Shown: piece after piece, positions 1 to 9,923 of the stretch | How positions within the stretch are numbered: position 1 is the stretch's first letter | Layout of the letters: every line of letters begins with the position of its first letter | Assembly (NCBI RefSeq): GCF_023277745.1 | Contig: NZ_CP086322.1 | Span: forward strand, 124,001 to 188,000 | Length of the DNA stretch: 64,000 bases | Source: Streptomyces halobius | GTDB lineage: Bacteria > Actinomycetota > Actinomycetes > Streptomycetales > Streptomycetaceae | Reading direction: 5' to 3' | Program-made: the position numbers and the translations under genes | Notes under the pieces: model-generated | What the model was told of the DNA's origin: nothing | Databases searched by the model: none | What the model saw: only the letters and a program-made list of their open reading frames with translations

Positions 1-3000
1 CGGTGAGCAGCACCGTGCCTTCGGTCCACTTCGGAGGGTCGGCGGTGGCTGCCGGAGCGGCAGCCAGGCGCGGCACGTACGCCACGCCGCGGCGGATGGC
101 CACCTGCGGCTCGGACAGGTCCAGCGTCGCCAGTGTGGCCGTCGACGCCTCGTCACCGTCGCTGTCCACCAGGACGAACCGGTCCGGGTGTTCGGCCTGC
201 ACGGACCGCATCAGGCCCCACACCGGCGCGAGCGCCAGGTCCGGCGTCTCGTCCTCGCCGACGGCGACCGCGCCGCGGGTGACGATCACCCGCCGGGTCC
301 CGTCCTCAAGCCACGTCCGCACCCGGCCGAGCAGCTCGTGCGCGGTGGCCCGGGCCGACGCGGGCAGGTCCGCGCCCGCACTCGCCGTCACGTGGGTGAC
401 CTCGGCATCCGCCTGGCTCGTGCCGGTCGTGTCCGTCAGCGGCGTCCAGTCCAGGGTGAACAGGGAGTCCGCCGCCGCGAGGGCGGCCAGCTGGTCGGCT
501 GACGCGGGCACCAGGGACAACGACTCGACGGACAGGACCGGCGCGCCATCGGGCCCGGTGATCCGCAGCGACACCTCATTGACGCCGATCCGCGCCGTCC
601 GGACCCGGAGCGTTGTGCCGCCACGTGCGTGGAACGACACCCCGGACCAGGCGTAGGGCAGCAGCGTCCGCTCCTGGTCCGGCCCGGCAAGCAGATGGAG
701 GACCGGGTGCAGTGCCGCGTCGAACAACGCAGGGTGCACGGCACATCCGGACGAGGCGTGCGGCACGTCGTCGGGGAGCCGGATCTCGCCGTACGCCTCG
801 TCACCGGAGCACCACAGGCCGCGCAGGCCCTGGAACGCGGACCCGTACCCGTAGCCGCGATCCGCGAGCTGGGGGTAGAAGGCCTCCAGCTCGACCGGTT
901 CGTTCCCCGGCGGCGGCCACGCGTCCGGCGCGGCCTGTGGTGCGGGAGGCGGATCGGCCGCGAGGACACCGGTGGCGTGCCGGGTCCACGACCGCGCCCC
1001 CGCTGCCCGCGAGTGGATTCCGATCTCCCGCCGGCCGGTGTCGTCCGCGGCACCGACAGTGACCTGTAGCTCAACGGCGTTGCTGGTCAGCGTCAGCGGG
1101 GCCTGCAGGGTGAGTTCCTCGATCCGGCCGCACCCGGCTATGTCCATGGCCTGCTTGGCCATGTCGACGTAGGCCGTCCCGGGGAACACCACGCCGCCGA
1201 AGATGCGGTGGTCGGCCAGCCACGCGTCGGCGGCCGGTGCGAGGTGTCCGCTGAGGACGATCTGGTCACCGACTGCGACGTCGGTGGCTGCCGCGAGGAA
1301 CGGGTGGTCGATCGCGGTGAGTCCGGCGCCGGTGACGTCGCCGCTCGGCGGCTGTGGCCGCACCCAGTACCGCTGCCGTTCGAAGGGGTAGGTGGGCAGG
1401 TCGGTCTGTCGCCCGGTGACACCGACAGCCGCGAGGTAGGCCGGCCAGTCCACCGCGACGCCCGCGACGTGCAGTCGGGCGAGTGCCTCGGCCAGCGAGC
1501 GGGGCTCCGGCCGCGACGTGCGCACCATCGGCACCGCGGTCACCTCCGGCGCGGCCTGCGCCAGGGTCTCCTGGGCCATGGCGGACAGCACGCCGTCCGG
1601 TCCGACCTCGACGAACACCCCGGCCCCGGCCGCCACCGCGGCGCGCACGCCGTCGGCGAAGCGCACCGTCTCACGCACGTGGCGCACCCAGTATTCCGGC
1701 TGCGCCAGTTCACCGTCCGCCAGGACTCCGGTCACGTTCGAGATGACGGGCAGGCGCGGCGCGGCGTACGACACCGACTGCGCCACCTGCTCGAACTCCG
1801 CCAGCATCGGCTCCATCAGCGGTGAGTGGAAGGCGTGTGAGACCCGAAGGCGCCGGGTCTTGTGCCCGGCACCGGAGAACGTCGACTCGATGTCCCAGAC
1901 CGTGTCCTGGTCACCGGAGATCACCGTCGCGAGTGGACCGTTCACCGCGGCGATGCGGACGGACTCCTGGTGGTCCTCGATCGCCTCGCGGATCTCGTCC
2001 TCGTGTGCCTGGACGGCCACCATGGCCCCGCCGCGGGGCAGCGCCTGCATCAGCCGGCCGCGGGCGGCCACCAGTCGCGCCGCGTCGGCGAGGGAGAACA
2101 CACCCGCCACGTGCGCCGCGGCCAGCTCGCCGATCGAGTGTCCTACCAGGACGGCCGGGACGATGCCGAGCGACTCCAGCAACCGGAACGCCGCCACCTC
2201 GAAGGCGAACAGTGCCGGCTGCGTCATCGCGGTCTCGTCGAGCAGCGCGGCCAGGTCCGAGCCGGGCTCAGCGGCCACCACCTCGTCGATCGAGTGGTCC
2301 AGCAACGGCGTGAGTGCGGCGCAGGCCGCGTTCCATGCCTCGGCGAACACGGGGAAGTGCCGCACCAGTTCCCGGCTCATGCCCAGGCGCTGGCTGCCCT
2401 GCCCGGAGAACAGGACGCCGACGTCCGGCACACCGCCGACGGCTCCGGTGATCAGGCCTGTCGTGCGCTGCTCGGTCGCCAACGCGTCCAGTCCGGACAG
2501 TAGTTCCGCCCGGTCGGTGCCGAGCACGACCGCGCGGTGGTCCAGGACCGTGCGGCCGGTGATCAGGGTTGCCGCGACGTCGGCGACGTGGGGCGCCTGG
2601 TCCTGGCAGACCGCGTCCCGCAGTCGTTGCGCCTGCGCCGTCAGGGCCGAGGCCGTGCGCGCCGACACCAGCCAGGGCACGACCTCCGCAGGCGCCGTGT
2701 CGGCACCGGCCGACTCGTCGGCGTCCGCCTGTTCGAGGATCACGTGCGCGTTGGTGCCGCTGATCCCGAAGGAGGACACGCCCGCCCGGCGGGGCCGGTC
2801 CACCCGCGGCCACGCGCGCTGCTCGCGCAGCAGCTCCACCGCGCCGGTGGACCAGTCGACGTGCGGCGTCGGTGTGTCGGCGTGCAGTGTCCGGGGCAGC
2901 ACGCCGTGCCGCATCGACATGATCATCTTGATGACGCCGGCCACCCCCGCGGCGGCTTGTGTGTGCCCGATGTTCGACTTGAGCGACCCCAGCCACAGCG

Positions 3001-3975
3001 GCTGAGGCCGCTCCTTTCCGTAGGTCGCCAGCAGCGCCTGCGCCTCGATCGGGTCGCCGAGCCGGGTGCCGGTGCCGTGGGCCTCGACCGTGTCGACGTC
3101 CGCCTGGGACAGGCCGGCGTTCGTCAGCGCCTGCCGGATCACCCGCTCCTGCGCGGGGCCGTTCGGCGCGGTGAGGCCGTTGCTCTCGCCGTCCTGGTTG
3201 ACGGCGCTGCCGCGCAGTACGGCCAGCACCCGGTGGCCATTGCGCCGGGCGTCGGACAGCCGCTCCAGCACCAGCACGCCCACGCCCTCGGACCAGCCGG
3301 TGCCGTCGGCGGAGTCGGCGAACGCCTTGCAGCGGCCGTCGCCGGCGAGCCCGCCCTGCCGTGAGAACTCGACGAACATGCCGGGTGTCGACATGACCGT
3401 CACACCCCCGGCCAGCGCGAGAGAGCTCTCGCCCGACCGCAGGGACTGCTTGGCCATGTGCAATGCCACCAGCGACGACGAACACGCGGTGTCCACGGTC
3501 ACGGCCGGGCCCTCAAGGCCGAGGGTGTAGGCGAGGCGGCCGGAGACCACGCTGGACGCGCCTCCGGTCAGGGCATGTCCGGCCAGGTCCTTTGGCACCT
3601 CGGACAGGCGCGGCAGGTAGTCCTGGCCCATGGCGCCCAGGAAGACACCGGTCCGGCTCCGGCGCAGCGCGGCCGGGTCCTGCCCGGCGCGCTCCAGCGC
3701 CTCCCAGGCGACCTCCAGGACCAGCCGCTGCTGCGGGTCCATGGACAGCGCCTCGCGCGGGCTGATGCGGAAGAAGCCCGCGTCGAAGTCGCCGGCGTCG
3801 TGCAGGAATCCGCCGAGCCGGGTGTAGTCCGCGTCGGACGCCGGCCATCCCCGGTCGTCGGGGAAGGGCGTGATCGCGTCGGCGCCGTCGGTCACCAGCT
3901 GCCAGAGGTCCTCCGGGGACACCACGCCCCCGGGGTACCGGCAGCCCATGCCGATGATCGCGATCGGCTCGTCGA
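1..3975 (-). other. PKS D extension module 1: KS-AT(malonyl)-DH-KR... (partial)
   Basis: The KS is intact (DTACSSS near 3495). The AT has GHSIGE (near 2140) and HAFH (near 1830), a malonyl-CoA signature. The DH has [10 protein letters not shown] (near 1200) and FDAALH (near 740), both canonical. The sequence passes straight from the spacer into the KR start at the window edge, so there is no ER. If the KR is active, the product is an alkene. Confidence 0.85.
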
Positions 3976-6900
3976 CGGCAGTGGATCCGGCGGCCTCGAT
4001 CGCGTGTTCGTGCGGGCCCGGCCCGGACAGCTGGTCGTGCATGTGCCGTACCACCGCGTTCGGGGTCGGGTGGTCGAAGATCAGCGAGGTCGGCAGCTGC
4101 AGTCCGGCCGCTCGGGTCAGCCGGTTGCTCAGCTCCACCGCCGTCACCGAGTCGAAGCCGAGTTCCTTGAACGTGCTGTCGGGGCCGACCGAGGTGGCGT
4201 CGGCCAGTCCGAGCACGGCCGCCGCGTGGGAGCGGACCAGCGCGCGCAGGCTCTGTTCGGTCAGCGGGGCGGTCGTCCCCGCTGCCGGCTCCGCTGCCGC
4301 GGGCGCCGTTGTCGTGGTCTCCAGCGGCAGGGGCAGGTGCGGGTCGACGCGCTGTCCGCAGACCCAGAAGGCCTCCCGCTGGAACGCGTAGGTGGGGAGC
4401 GGGATGCGGGCGGCACCCTCGAACAGCGGCCGCCAGTCCACTGCGACACCCTTGGTGTACAGCTCGGCCATCGACCGCAGCAGGCGTCGCGGCTGGTCCT
4501 CGTGCCTGCGCAGCGTGCCCTGCACCACCACGTCGTCCACGATGCTCTGAATGGACGTGGTCAGCACGGGCTGCGGGCTGACCTCCACGAACACACGGTG
4601 TCCCGCGTCGGCCAGCGCCGCGACGGTATCGGCGAAGCGCACCGGCTCACGAAGGTTCCGGTACCAGTACTCGGCATCCAGATCGGCCACGTCCATCCGG
4701 CCTGCCATCACCGTGGAGAAGAACGCCACACCGCTGTCGGTCGTCGCGATGCCGTCGGCGCTCGCGCGTATCTCGTCCCGGATCGACTCCACCTGCGCGG
4801 AGTGGGACGCGTAGTCGATCGGGATCACCTTGGTGCGGATGCCGCGGGACTCGCAGTCGGCCTTGACCGCGCTCACCGCCGCGATCTCACCGGAGATGAC
4901 CACGGCGTTGGGGCCGTTGACCGCTCCGATCGAAACCCCGTCCCGCCCGGCGATCTCCTTCGCCATCTGCTCGGCGGGCATCGCCAGCGACACCATCATC
5001 CCGCGGCCGGAGATGCCCGCGTTGATGGCCTGGCTGCGGCGGGTCGCCAGTCGCAGCCCGTCGGCGAGGGAGATGATGCCCGCGGCGCACGCCGCGGCGG
5101 CCTCGCCCTGGGAGTGGCCGATGACGGCGTCGGGCACCAGGCCTGCCGACCGCCACATCTCGGCCAGTGACATCATCACCGCGAACAGCGCGGGCTGCAC
5201 CACGTCCATCCGCTCCAGCGCGGCCTCGTCGCCGAGTACGTCCCGCAGCGACCAGTCGACCATGTCGCCGAGCAGCCGCTCGCACTCGTTCATCCGGGCG
5301 GCGAACACGGGCGAGGAGTCCCACAGTTCCAGGGCCATTCCCACCCAGTGGGCGCCCTGTCCGGGAAAGACCCACACCACACCGGATCGGGGGGTGACCG
5401 AGCCCTCCACCACGTTGCCCGCCGGTTCACCGGACGCCAACGCGGCCAGGCCGTCCAGCAGTTCGGTGCGGTCCGCGGCCACGACGACACCGCGGTCGGA
5501 CAGCGCCGACCGCGTCGTGACCGTGGAGTGGCCGACATCCACCGGGTGCAGGTCCGTGTCGGCCGCCACCCAGTCCCGCAGCCGTCGGGCCTGGGCCCGC
5601 AACGCTTCGGGGGACGTGCCGCAGAGCACGACCGGAACCGGGCGTGAGGGGTGTACTGCCGGTTCCCGCGTGGGCGCGGCAGGGGGCGCGGCGACGACGA
5701 AGTGGCAGTTCGTGCCGCCCACTCCGAAGGAGCTGACACCCGCGATCCCCGGGCCGCCGTCCGGTCCTTGCGGCCAGGGGCCGGTGCTGGTGTTGACCTC
5801 CAGGTTCCACTGTTCCATCGGGATCGCCGGGTTCGGCTCGGTGAAGTTGAGGCTCGCCGGAAGAGCGCCGTGCTGGATCGACAACGCGACCTTGATCAGT
5901 CCGATGACACCTGCCGCGGCGTCCAGATGCCCGATGTTCGTCTTCACCGATCCGACGAGCAGTGGTTGCCCGGAGTCGCGGCCCGGGCCGAGCACCGACC
6001 CCAGCGCGCTCGCCTCGATCGGATCGCCCACCCGCGTGCCGGTGCCGTGCAGTTCGACGTACCGCACGTGCCCGGGATCCACGCCGGCCCTGGCGTACGC
6101 CTGCCGCAGCAGCGTCTGCTGCGCCTGGCTGCTCGGCACGGTCAGGGCCTGGTCGTCGCCGTCGTGGTTCACCGCGCCGCCGAGCAGCACACAGCTGATC
6201 GGGTCGCCGTCGGCGATCGCGTCCTGGAGTCGCTTGAGGACGACCATGCCCGCGCCTTCGCCACGGACGAATCCGTTGGCGCGGGCGTCGAACGTGTGGC
6301 TGCGGCCGTCGGGGGAGAGCGCGCCCGCACGGGCGAAGGCCAGGGTGCTTTGCGGCACCAGGTTCAGGTGAGCGCCACCGGCCAGTGCCAGCCGGGCCGC
6401 ACCCGACAGCAGGCTCTCGCACGCCATGTGCACGGCGACCAGTGAGGACGACTGGCCGGTGTCCACGGCGAGGCTGGGTCCGTGGAAACCGAACGTGTGG
6501 GAGACCCGGTTGGCGATCACCCCTCGGCTCAGTCCGGCCAGGGAGTGGTGGGACACCGCGTCCGCTCCGTAGCGCTGCACCAGCGCCGCGTAGTCGTCGC
6601 CCGCGGCTCCGAGGAAGACCGCGGTGTCGCTGCCGCGCAGTTCCTCCGGCACCAGGCCGGCGTCTTCCAGCGCCTCCCAGCCGAGCTCCAGTGCCAGGCG
6701 CTGGCGCGGGTCGGTGGCCACGGCCTCGCGCGGGGAGATGTTGAAGAACGCGGCATCGAAGTCGGCTACCCGGTCGAGGAAGCCGCCTTTGCGGTACGGC
6801 GCCAGGTCGGGGACGTCGTACCACCGGTCCGCGGGGGCGTCGGTGAGGGCGTCCACTCCGTCGCGGAGCAGCCGCCAGAAGGCCTGGACATCGCCGGCCC

Positions 6901-6979
6901 CTGGGACCCGGCACGACATGCCGACAACGGCGATGGCCTGTTCCCCCTGGCCATCGGACCTTCGCTCGCCCTGTTTCAC
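1..6979 (-). CDS. Type I modular polyketide synthase D: KSQ loading module and extension module 1 (3' end outside window)
   Basis: This is the start of a PKS gene whose 3' end lies off the left edge; about 2,326 codons are visible. GTG at 6979 is chosen because AGGA lies just upstream and the first KS begins within about 15 residues. Visible order: KS (about 14-441), AT (447-861), ACP (907-987), KS (1002-1412), AT (1430-1860), DH (1887-2160), then an inactive-KR spacer and the first residues of a KR (GTVLLT) at the edge. The first KS reads DTGQSSS, with Gln176 in place of the active Cys, which is the hallmark of a decarboxylating KSQ loading domain. The second KS has DTACSSS. The gene lies 49 bp downstream of the KDSR-like gene, at the end of the operon as seen here, although it should encode the first step of chain assembly. 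Later modules or release domains outside the window cannot be judged. Confidence 0.93.
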   Translation of the reverse strand, partial: MKQGERRSDGQGEQAIAVVGMSCRVPGAGDVQAFWRLLRDGVDALTDAPADRWYDVPDLAPYRKGGFLDRVADFDAAFFNISPREAVATDPRQRLALELGWEALEDAGLVPEELRGSDTAVFLGAAGDDYAALVQRYGADAVSHHSLAGLSRGVIANRVSHTFGFHGPSLAVDTGQSSSLVAVHMACESLLSGAARLALAGGAHLNLVPQSTLAFARAGALSPDGRSHTFDARANGFVRGEGAGMVVLKRLQDAIADGDPISCVLLGGAVNHDGDDQALTVPSSQAQQTLLRQAYARAGVDPGHVRYVELHGTGTRVGDPIEASALGSVLGPGRDSGQPLLVGSVKTNIGHLDAAAGVIGLIKVALSIQHGALPASLNFTEPNPAIPMEQWNLEVNTSTGPWPQGPDGGPGIAGVSSFGVGGTNCHFVVAAPPAAPTREPAVHPSRPVPVVLCGTSPEALRAQARRLRDWVAADTDLHPVDVGHSTVTTRSALSDRGVVVAADRTELLDGLAALASGEPAGNVVEGSVTPRSGVVWVFPGQGAHWVGMALELWDSSPVFAARMNECERLLGDMVDWSLRDVLGDEAALERMDVVQPALFAVMMSLAEMWRSAGLVPDAVIGHSQGEAAAACAAGIISLADGLRLATRRSQAINAGISGRGMMVSLAMPAEQMAKEIAGRDGVSIGAVNGPNAVVISGEIAAVSAVKADCESRGIRTKVIPIDYASHSAQVESIRDEIRASADGIATTDSGVAFFSTVMAGRMDVADLDAEYWYRNLREPVRFADTVAALADAGHRVFVEVSPQPVLTTSIQSIVDDVVVQGTLRRHEDQPRRLLRSMAELYTKGVAVDWRPLFEGAARIPLPTYAFQREAFWVCGQRVDPHLPLPLETTTTAPAAAEPAAGTTAPLTEQSLRALVRSHAAAVLGLADATSVGPDSTFKELGFDSVTAVELSNRLTRAAGLQLPTSLIFDHPTPNAVVRHMHDQLSGPGPHEHAIEAAGSTAVDEPIAIIGMGCRYPGGVVSPEDLWQLVTDGADAITPFPDDRGWPASDADYTRLGGFLHDAGDFDAGFFRISPREALSMDPQQRLVLEVAWEALERAGQDPAALRRSRTGVFLGAMGQDYLPRLSEVPKDLAGHALTGGASSVVSGRLAYTLGLEGPAVTVDTACSSSLVALHMAKQSLRSGESSLALAGGVTVMSTPGMFVEFSRQGGLAGDGRCKAFADSADGTGWSEGVGVLVLERLSDARRNGHRVLAVLRGSAVNQDGESNGLTAPNGPAQERVIRQALTNAGLSQADVDTVEAHGTGTRLGDPIEAQALLATYGKERPQPLWLGSLKSNIGHTQAAAGVAGVIKMIMSMRHGVLPRTLHADTPTPHVDWSTGAVELLREQRAWPRVDRPRRAGVSSFGISGTNAHVILEQADADESAGADTAPAEVVPWLVSARTASALTAQAQRLRDAVCQDQAPHVADVAATLITGRTVLDHRAVVLGTDRAELLSGLDALATEQRTTGLITGAVGGVPDVGVLFSGQGSQRLGMSRELVRHFPVFAEAWNAACAALTPLLDHSIDEVVAAEPGSDLAALLDETAMTQPALFAFEVAAFRLLESLGIVPAVLVGHSIGELAAAHVAGVFSLADAARLVAARGRLMQALPRGGAMVAVQAHEDEIREAIEDHQESVRIAAVNGPLATVISGDQDTVWDIESTFSGAGHKTRRLRVSHAFHSPLMEPMLAEFEQVAQSVSYAAPRLPVISNVTGVLADGELAQPEYWVRHVRETVRFADGVRAAVAAGAGVFVEVGPDGVLSAMAQETLAQAAPEVTAVPMVRTSRPEPRSLAEALARLHVAGVAVDWPAYLAAVGVTGRQTDLPTYPFERQRYWVRPQPPSGDVTGAGLTAIDHPFLAAATDVAVGDQIVLSGHLAPAADAWLADHRIFGGVVFPGTAYVDMAKQAMDIAGCGRIEELTLQAPLTLTSNAVELQVTVGAADDTGRREIGIHSRAAGARSWTRHATGVLAADPPPAPQAAPDAWPPPGNEPVELEAFYPQLADRGYGYGSAFQGLRGLWCSGDEAYGEIRLPDDVPHASSGCAVHPALFDAALHPVLHLLAGPDQERTLLPYAWSGVSFHARGGTTLRVRTARIGVNEVSLRITGPDGAPVLSVESLSLVPASADQLAALAAADSLFTLDWTPLTDTTGTSQADAEVTHVTASAGADLPASARATAHELLGRVRTWLEDGTRRVIVTRGAVAVGEDETPDLALAPVWGLMRSVQAEHPDRFVLVDSDGDEASTATLATLDLSEPQVAIRRGVAYVPRLAAAPAATADPPKWTEGTVLLT
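4020..6940 (-). other. PKS D loading module: KSQ-AT-ACP
   Basis: KSQ, AT and ACP domains of the loading module. The AT carries GHSQGE (near 5115) and YASH (near 4810), the pair typical of methylmalonyl-CoA-specific ATs. After decarboxylation by the KSQ this implies a propionyl starter. The ACP has the phosphopantetheine site GFDS (near 4150). Substrate assignment is from motifs only. Confidence 0.85.
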
Positions 6980-7028
6980 GTTTCCTCAGTCTCCTATCCC
7001 GTACAGCAGCATCGCCACGATGGAACTT

Positions 7029-7907
7029 CTACGGTTCGCGTACTTCACGCGCGGATACGTATCCGACGGGTCGATCGCGGTGTACTTTGCGGACCGTGCG
7101 GTCGACGAACCAGTCGAGCGCACTGGGAAATATCACGGAGAAGGCCGCGCCCATCCGGTTCACCGTGCCGGGCACCATCCGTGTCTTGCGGCGTTCGATG
7201 AGGCGGAGGATCCCGGCAGCCACCTGCTCGGCCGGCATCAGCTTCATGGCTTTGGAGAATTCCTTGGTCTCGATCGGCAGCCGCGGCCGTTCATAGGCGT
7301 AGTGCGGTGTGTCCACATCGGGCGGGCACATGTAGCCGATGTGCAGGCCGTACGGCTTCAGTTCGCCGCGCATTGCCTCCAGCAGGCCGCGTACGGCGAA
7401 CTTCGCCGGGCTGACGGCCGTGTAGCCGAAGGTGCCGGCCATTCCGACGACCGCGGACACGCCGATGATGGTCCCGCGCCGACGCTCGATCATCGACGGC
7501 GCGATGGCCCGGATGGGCCACAGCGTGCCGAAGTAGTCGGTCTCCATGACGTCGCGGAAAGCTCCGTCTTCCAGTTCCTGGAAGTAGCCGGCCTCGGTGA
7601 TGCCCGCCGAGGTGACCAATATGTCGCACGGCCCCTGCCTGGCGGTCAGCTGAGCGACCGCCTCGTCCACCGCGCCCTGGTCGGTCACGTCCGCGGCGGC
7701 CGTGGCCACCTGAGCTCCGCTCCTGGTGAGCTGCGCCGCGGCCTCGTCCAGCCGTGAGGCGGTGCGCGCCATCAGTGAGACGCGCGCGCCCCTGGCGGCC
7801 AGCATCTTGGCCGTGGCCAGGCCGATCCCGCTGGAGCCGCCGGTCACGACGGCGTGCGTCCCGGGACCGATCGGTCCAGCAGTCGCCTCGGCTTTGTTTC
7901 CCTTCAT
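7029..7907 (-). CDS. KDSR-like short-chain dehydrogenase/reductase with altered catalytic residues
   Basis: A 292-residue classical-fold SDR with an intact cofactor motif TGGSSGIG (residues 22-29). The stretch PPDVDTPHYAYERPRLPIET is a close match to the equivalent part of eukaryotic 3-ketodihydrosphingosine reductases, so I place it in that family. The family reduces the 3-keto group of a 2-amino-3-ketone made by an alpha-oxoamine synthase, and such a synthase lies 63 bp upstream. Oddly, the YxxxK motif reads VSPAK: the catalytic Tyr is Val165, with Lys169 kept, and the Ser expected 13 residues before it is Ala152 (Ser151 is adjacent). I checked these codons in the DNA. It may be catalytically dead, use other residues, or act as a partner protein. 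An intact paralogue lies at 61950-62777. ATG 7907 is preceded by GAGAGG. Confidence 0.88.
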   Translation of the reverse strand: MKGNKAEATAGPIGPGTHAVVTGGSSGIGLATAKMLAARGARVSLMARTASRLDEAAAQLTRSGAQVATAAADVTDQGAVDEAVAQLTARQGPCDILVTSAGITEAGYFQELEDGAFRDVMETDYFGTLWPIRAIAPSMIERRRGTIIGVSAVVGMAGTFGYTAVSPAKFAVRGLLEAMRGELKPYGLHIGYMCPPDVDTPHYAYERPRLPIETKEFSKAMKLMPAEQVAAGILRLIERRKTRMVPGTVNRMGAAFSVIFPSALDWFVDRTVRKVHRDRPVGYVSAREVREP

Positions 7908-7970
7908 CGGTTCAGACCTCTCCCAGCCCAGTGAGCACGCGCGTTGACTTCTGTTTCGAACTCGGTGGTG

Positions 7971-9185
7971 TCAGAACAGCTTCTGCTCCCGCAGCTTCTT
8001 CGACACCTCGATGAAGTGGTCCAGCTGCTCGTCGGTGTGCGACGCGTTGAGGATGATGCGCAGCACGGCCTGACCGCGCCGGGCGGCGGGGTACACGTAG
8101 GGAGGGACCCGGATGTCGTGTTCGAGGAAGGCGCCGAAGAGCCTGAGGCACTTGTGCTCGTCGCCGACGACGAGCGAGGTGAAGCAGGTCTCGGTGTCCG
8201 TGATCGGCAGTTCCTCGTCGGTCAGCCGCTTGCGGAAGTCGGCTACCTTCGCGAGGTAGTTGTCGACGATCTCGGGCTCCTGCTCGGTGAGGAGCTTGGT
8301 GATGTAGGTCGTGCCCGCCGCCGCGGGGGCCAGTACTCCAGCGGTGAACGCGCTGGCCCCCGAGAGCAGTTCGAAGGCGGCGATGGCGTCCCGGGGCCCT
8401 GCGATCAGGCCGCCCTCAAGGCCGACGGCCTTCTTCAGGGACACCATGATGAAGGTGGACCGGAGCAGTCCCTGGTACTCCTGGTGGAACTTGCGGTGCG
8501 CGGGACCGTAGACCAGGAAGCCGTTCGCATCGTCCACGTAGGACAGAGCGCCGTACTTCTCGCACACGTCGACGATCTCGTGCATCGGCGCGACCACTCC
8601 GTCGATCGAGTACACCGACTCGAACACGACGACCACGCGCTTGCCCTGCAGTTTCTTGAGGATGGCCTCAAGGCTTTCGACCGAGTTGTGCTCGAACGAG
8701 AACAGCCGCTCGCCGAACTTCAGGCTCTCCGCGGACTTCCACAGCGACCAGTGCGCGTCCCGGTCGAAGACGAAGACGACGTCTCGGTTCACCATCGACA
8801 GGCCCTTCATGAGCGACTGCGTGCCCGCCATCGCGCTCATGAATCCGATGTTCGCGAGCGTTCCGGTCGCGAAGCTGATCGCCGACTCCTTCTGGAGGTA
8901 ATCCGCGATCGTCCGCTCCATGTCGACGTGCGCGGGCGTGACGCCCTGGAGGATGCGGCTGCCACCGGTGGCGAGGCCGTACTGCTTCGTGGCGTCGAGG
9001 AGGACCCGCATCACGTCTTCGCGGCGCTGGAGGTCCAGGAAGTTCACCGATGCGAGATTGGTGATCATCCGGTCGGTGCCGTGCACCGGCCCGGGAATCA
9101 CTTTGGACACCGGCGGTTCGGCCATGCCGGCCGCCCGGATTCCTTCGGCGAACGTGTCGAAATTCCAACCTGGCAGGGAAGTCAT
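7971..9185 (-). CDS. PLP-dependent alpha-oxoamine synthase (serine palmitoyltransferase/AONS-like), proposed polyketide-releasing enzyme
   Basis: A 404-residue fold-type I PLP enzyme of the alpha-oxoamine synthase family (AONS, KBL, ALAS, SPT), which condenses an acyl thioester with an amino acid, releasing CO2 and giving an alpha-amino ketone. Visible motifs: GGSRILQG (74-81), the PLP-stacking His145 in DRDAHWSL, ESVYSIDG (189-196), VDDANG (217-222) with the PLP-binding Asp218, and Lys252 in SLKKAVG as the Schiff-base lysine. In most family members the DDAN position reads D-[DE]-A-H; here the His is Asn221. Length is normal and complete. It follows PKS C, which has no thioesterase, and precedes a KDSR-like reductase, so I infer that it offloads the polyketide chain. 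The amino acid used cannot be read from sequence. An ALAS-type role in C5N unit synthesis is less likely, as the ligase and amide synthase partners are absent. Confidence 0.88.
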   Translation of the reverse strand: MTSLPGWNFDTFAEGIRAAGMAEPPVSKVIPGPVHGTDRMITNLASVNFLDLQRREDVMRVLLDATKQYGLATGGSRILQGVTPAHVDMERTIADYLQKESAISFATGTLANIGFMSAMAGTQSLMKGLSMVNRDVVFVFDRDAHWSLWKSAESLKFGERLFSFEHNSVESLEAILKKLQGKRVVVVFESVYSIDGVVAPMHEIVDVCEKYGALSYVDDANGFLVYGPAHRKFHQEYQGLLRSTFIMVSLKKAVGLEGGLIAGPRDAIAAFELLSGASAFTAGVLAPAAAGTTYITKLLTEQEPEIVDNYLAKVADFRKRLTDEELPITDTETCFTSLVVGDEHKCLRLFGAFLEHDIRVPPYVYPAARRGQAVLRIILNASHTDEQLDHFIEVSKKLREQKLF

Positions 9186-9254
9186 CGCGGGAAAGCCTCG
9201 TCTCTTCTCTGAGCTGTCGAATGTGTCGTGGTCGCGAGACCACGGTGTTGCCGA

Positions 9255-9833
9255 TCAGGTGTACTGCGGCCAGTTCTTGCCGATCGCCCGGAGCAGCTGG
9301 GGGTAGACGAGTACGCGCCGAAAGGGCTTGCCGCCGGTCCTGTAGGCGTGCCCGAGCAGTCCGTTGGGCTTCCACAGCGACGTCATCTGGGCGTAGTACA
9401 TGCCTTTTTGGTCCGGGACCCAGCCGATGTGCATCAAGGTGTGCACCATCCGGTTGGCGAGCTCGGCCACGTACTCGGTGTCCGTCTGGTAGACGGCGAT
9501 GAACGGGACCGACTCGAAGTCCGGGCCGCGCGGCCCGTCGCGGAGGTCCGCCGGGAGCCTGCCCCGGATGGTCTGCACGCGATGCCCCAGGCCCTGGCTC
9601 TCCTTGTCCCATCCGAGCAGCCGGCCAAGCGTCCAGCGGAGTCTGAAGAGGTTTCGGATGATGAAGCGTGAGTTCTCCTCGTCGTCGTCCGCTGTGAACC
9701 CCCGTACGAACCGGGCGAGTTCGTCCGGCCCGCCGGGCGTCGGCAGCGCCCACACATCCTCCACTTCGAAGTCCTGGGTGAACTCGTGGATGCGCCAAGG
9801 CCTGTCGGTGTATTCGGCGTTCGGGATTCTCAT
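9255..9833 (-). CDS. DUF2867 family protein
   Basis: A 192-residue soluble protein of unknown function. The N-terminal run MRIPNAEYTDRPWRIHE and the later VWALPTPGGPDE and LGRLLGWD match my recollection of the DUF2867 family, whose members start the same way; I therefore prefer ATG 9833 to the in-frame ATG at 9878, which would add 15 residues. Neither start has a strong ribosome binding site. The C-terminal half (NRMVHTLMHIGWVP, LWKPNGLLGHAY, PFRRVLVYPQLLRAIG) is also family-like. No catalytic motif is recognisable. It lies between the P450 and the AOS in the operon, which suggests a role near chain release or processing, but this is inference from position. Confidence 0.75.
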   Translation of the reverse strand: MRIPNAEYTDRPWRIHEFTQDFEVEDVWALPTPGGPDELARFVRGFTADDDEENSRFIIRNLFRLRWTLGRLLGWDKESQGLGHRVQTIRGRLPADLRDGPRGPDFESVPFIAVYQTDTEYVAELANRMVHTLMHIGWVPDQKGMYYAQMTSLWKPNGLLGHAYRTGGKPFRRVLVYPQLLRAIGKNWPQYT

Positions 9834-9923
9834 CCGATGTGCTTCATCCGTCCGAAATCGCTGTATCGACCTCTTCATGCGACGGCAACCACCGTGGCGG
9901 GGCCCCGCGCTGCGCCGGCCGTG

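Noticed and set aside
7971..9185. AOS as a 5-aminolevulinate synthase making a C5N unit
   Set aside because: No acyl-CoA ligase or amide synthase partner is present, and a KDSR-like gene is adjacent, which points to amino-ketone reduction instead.
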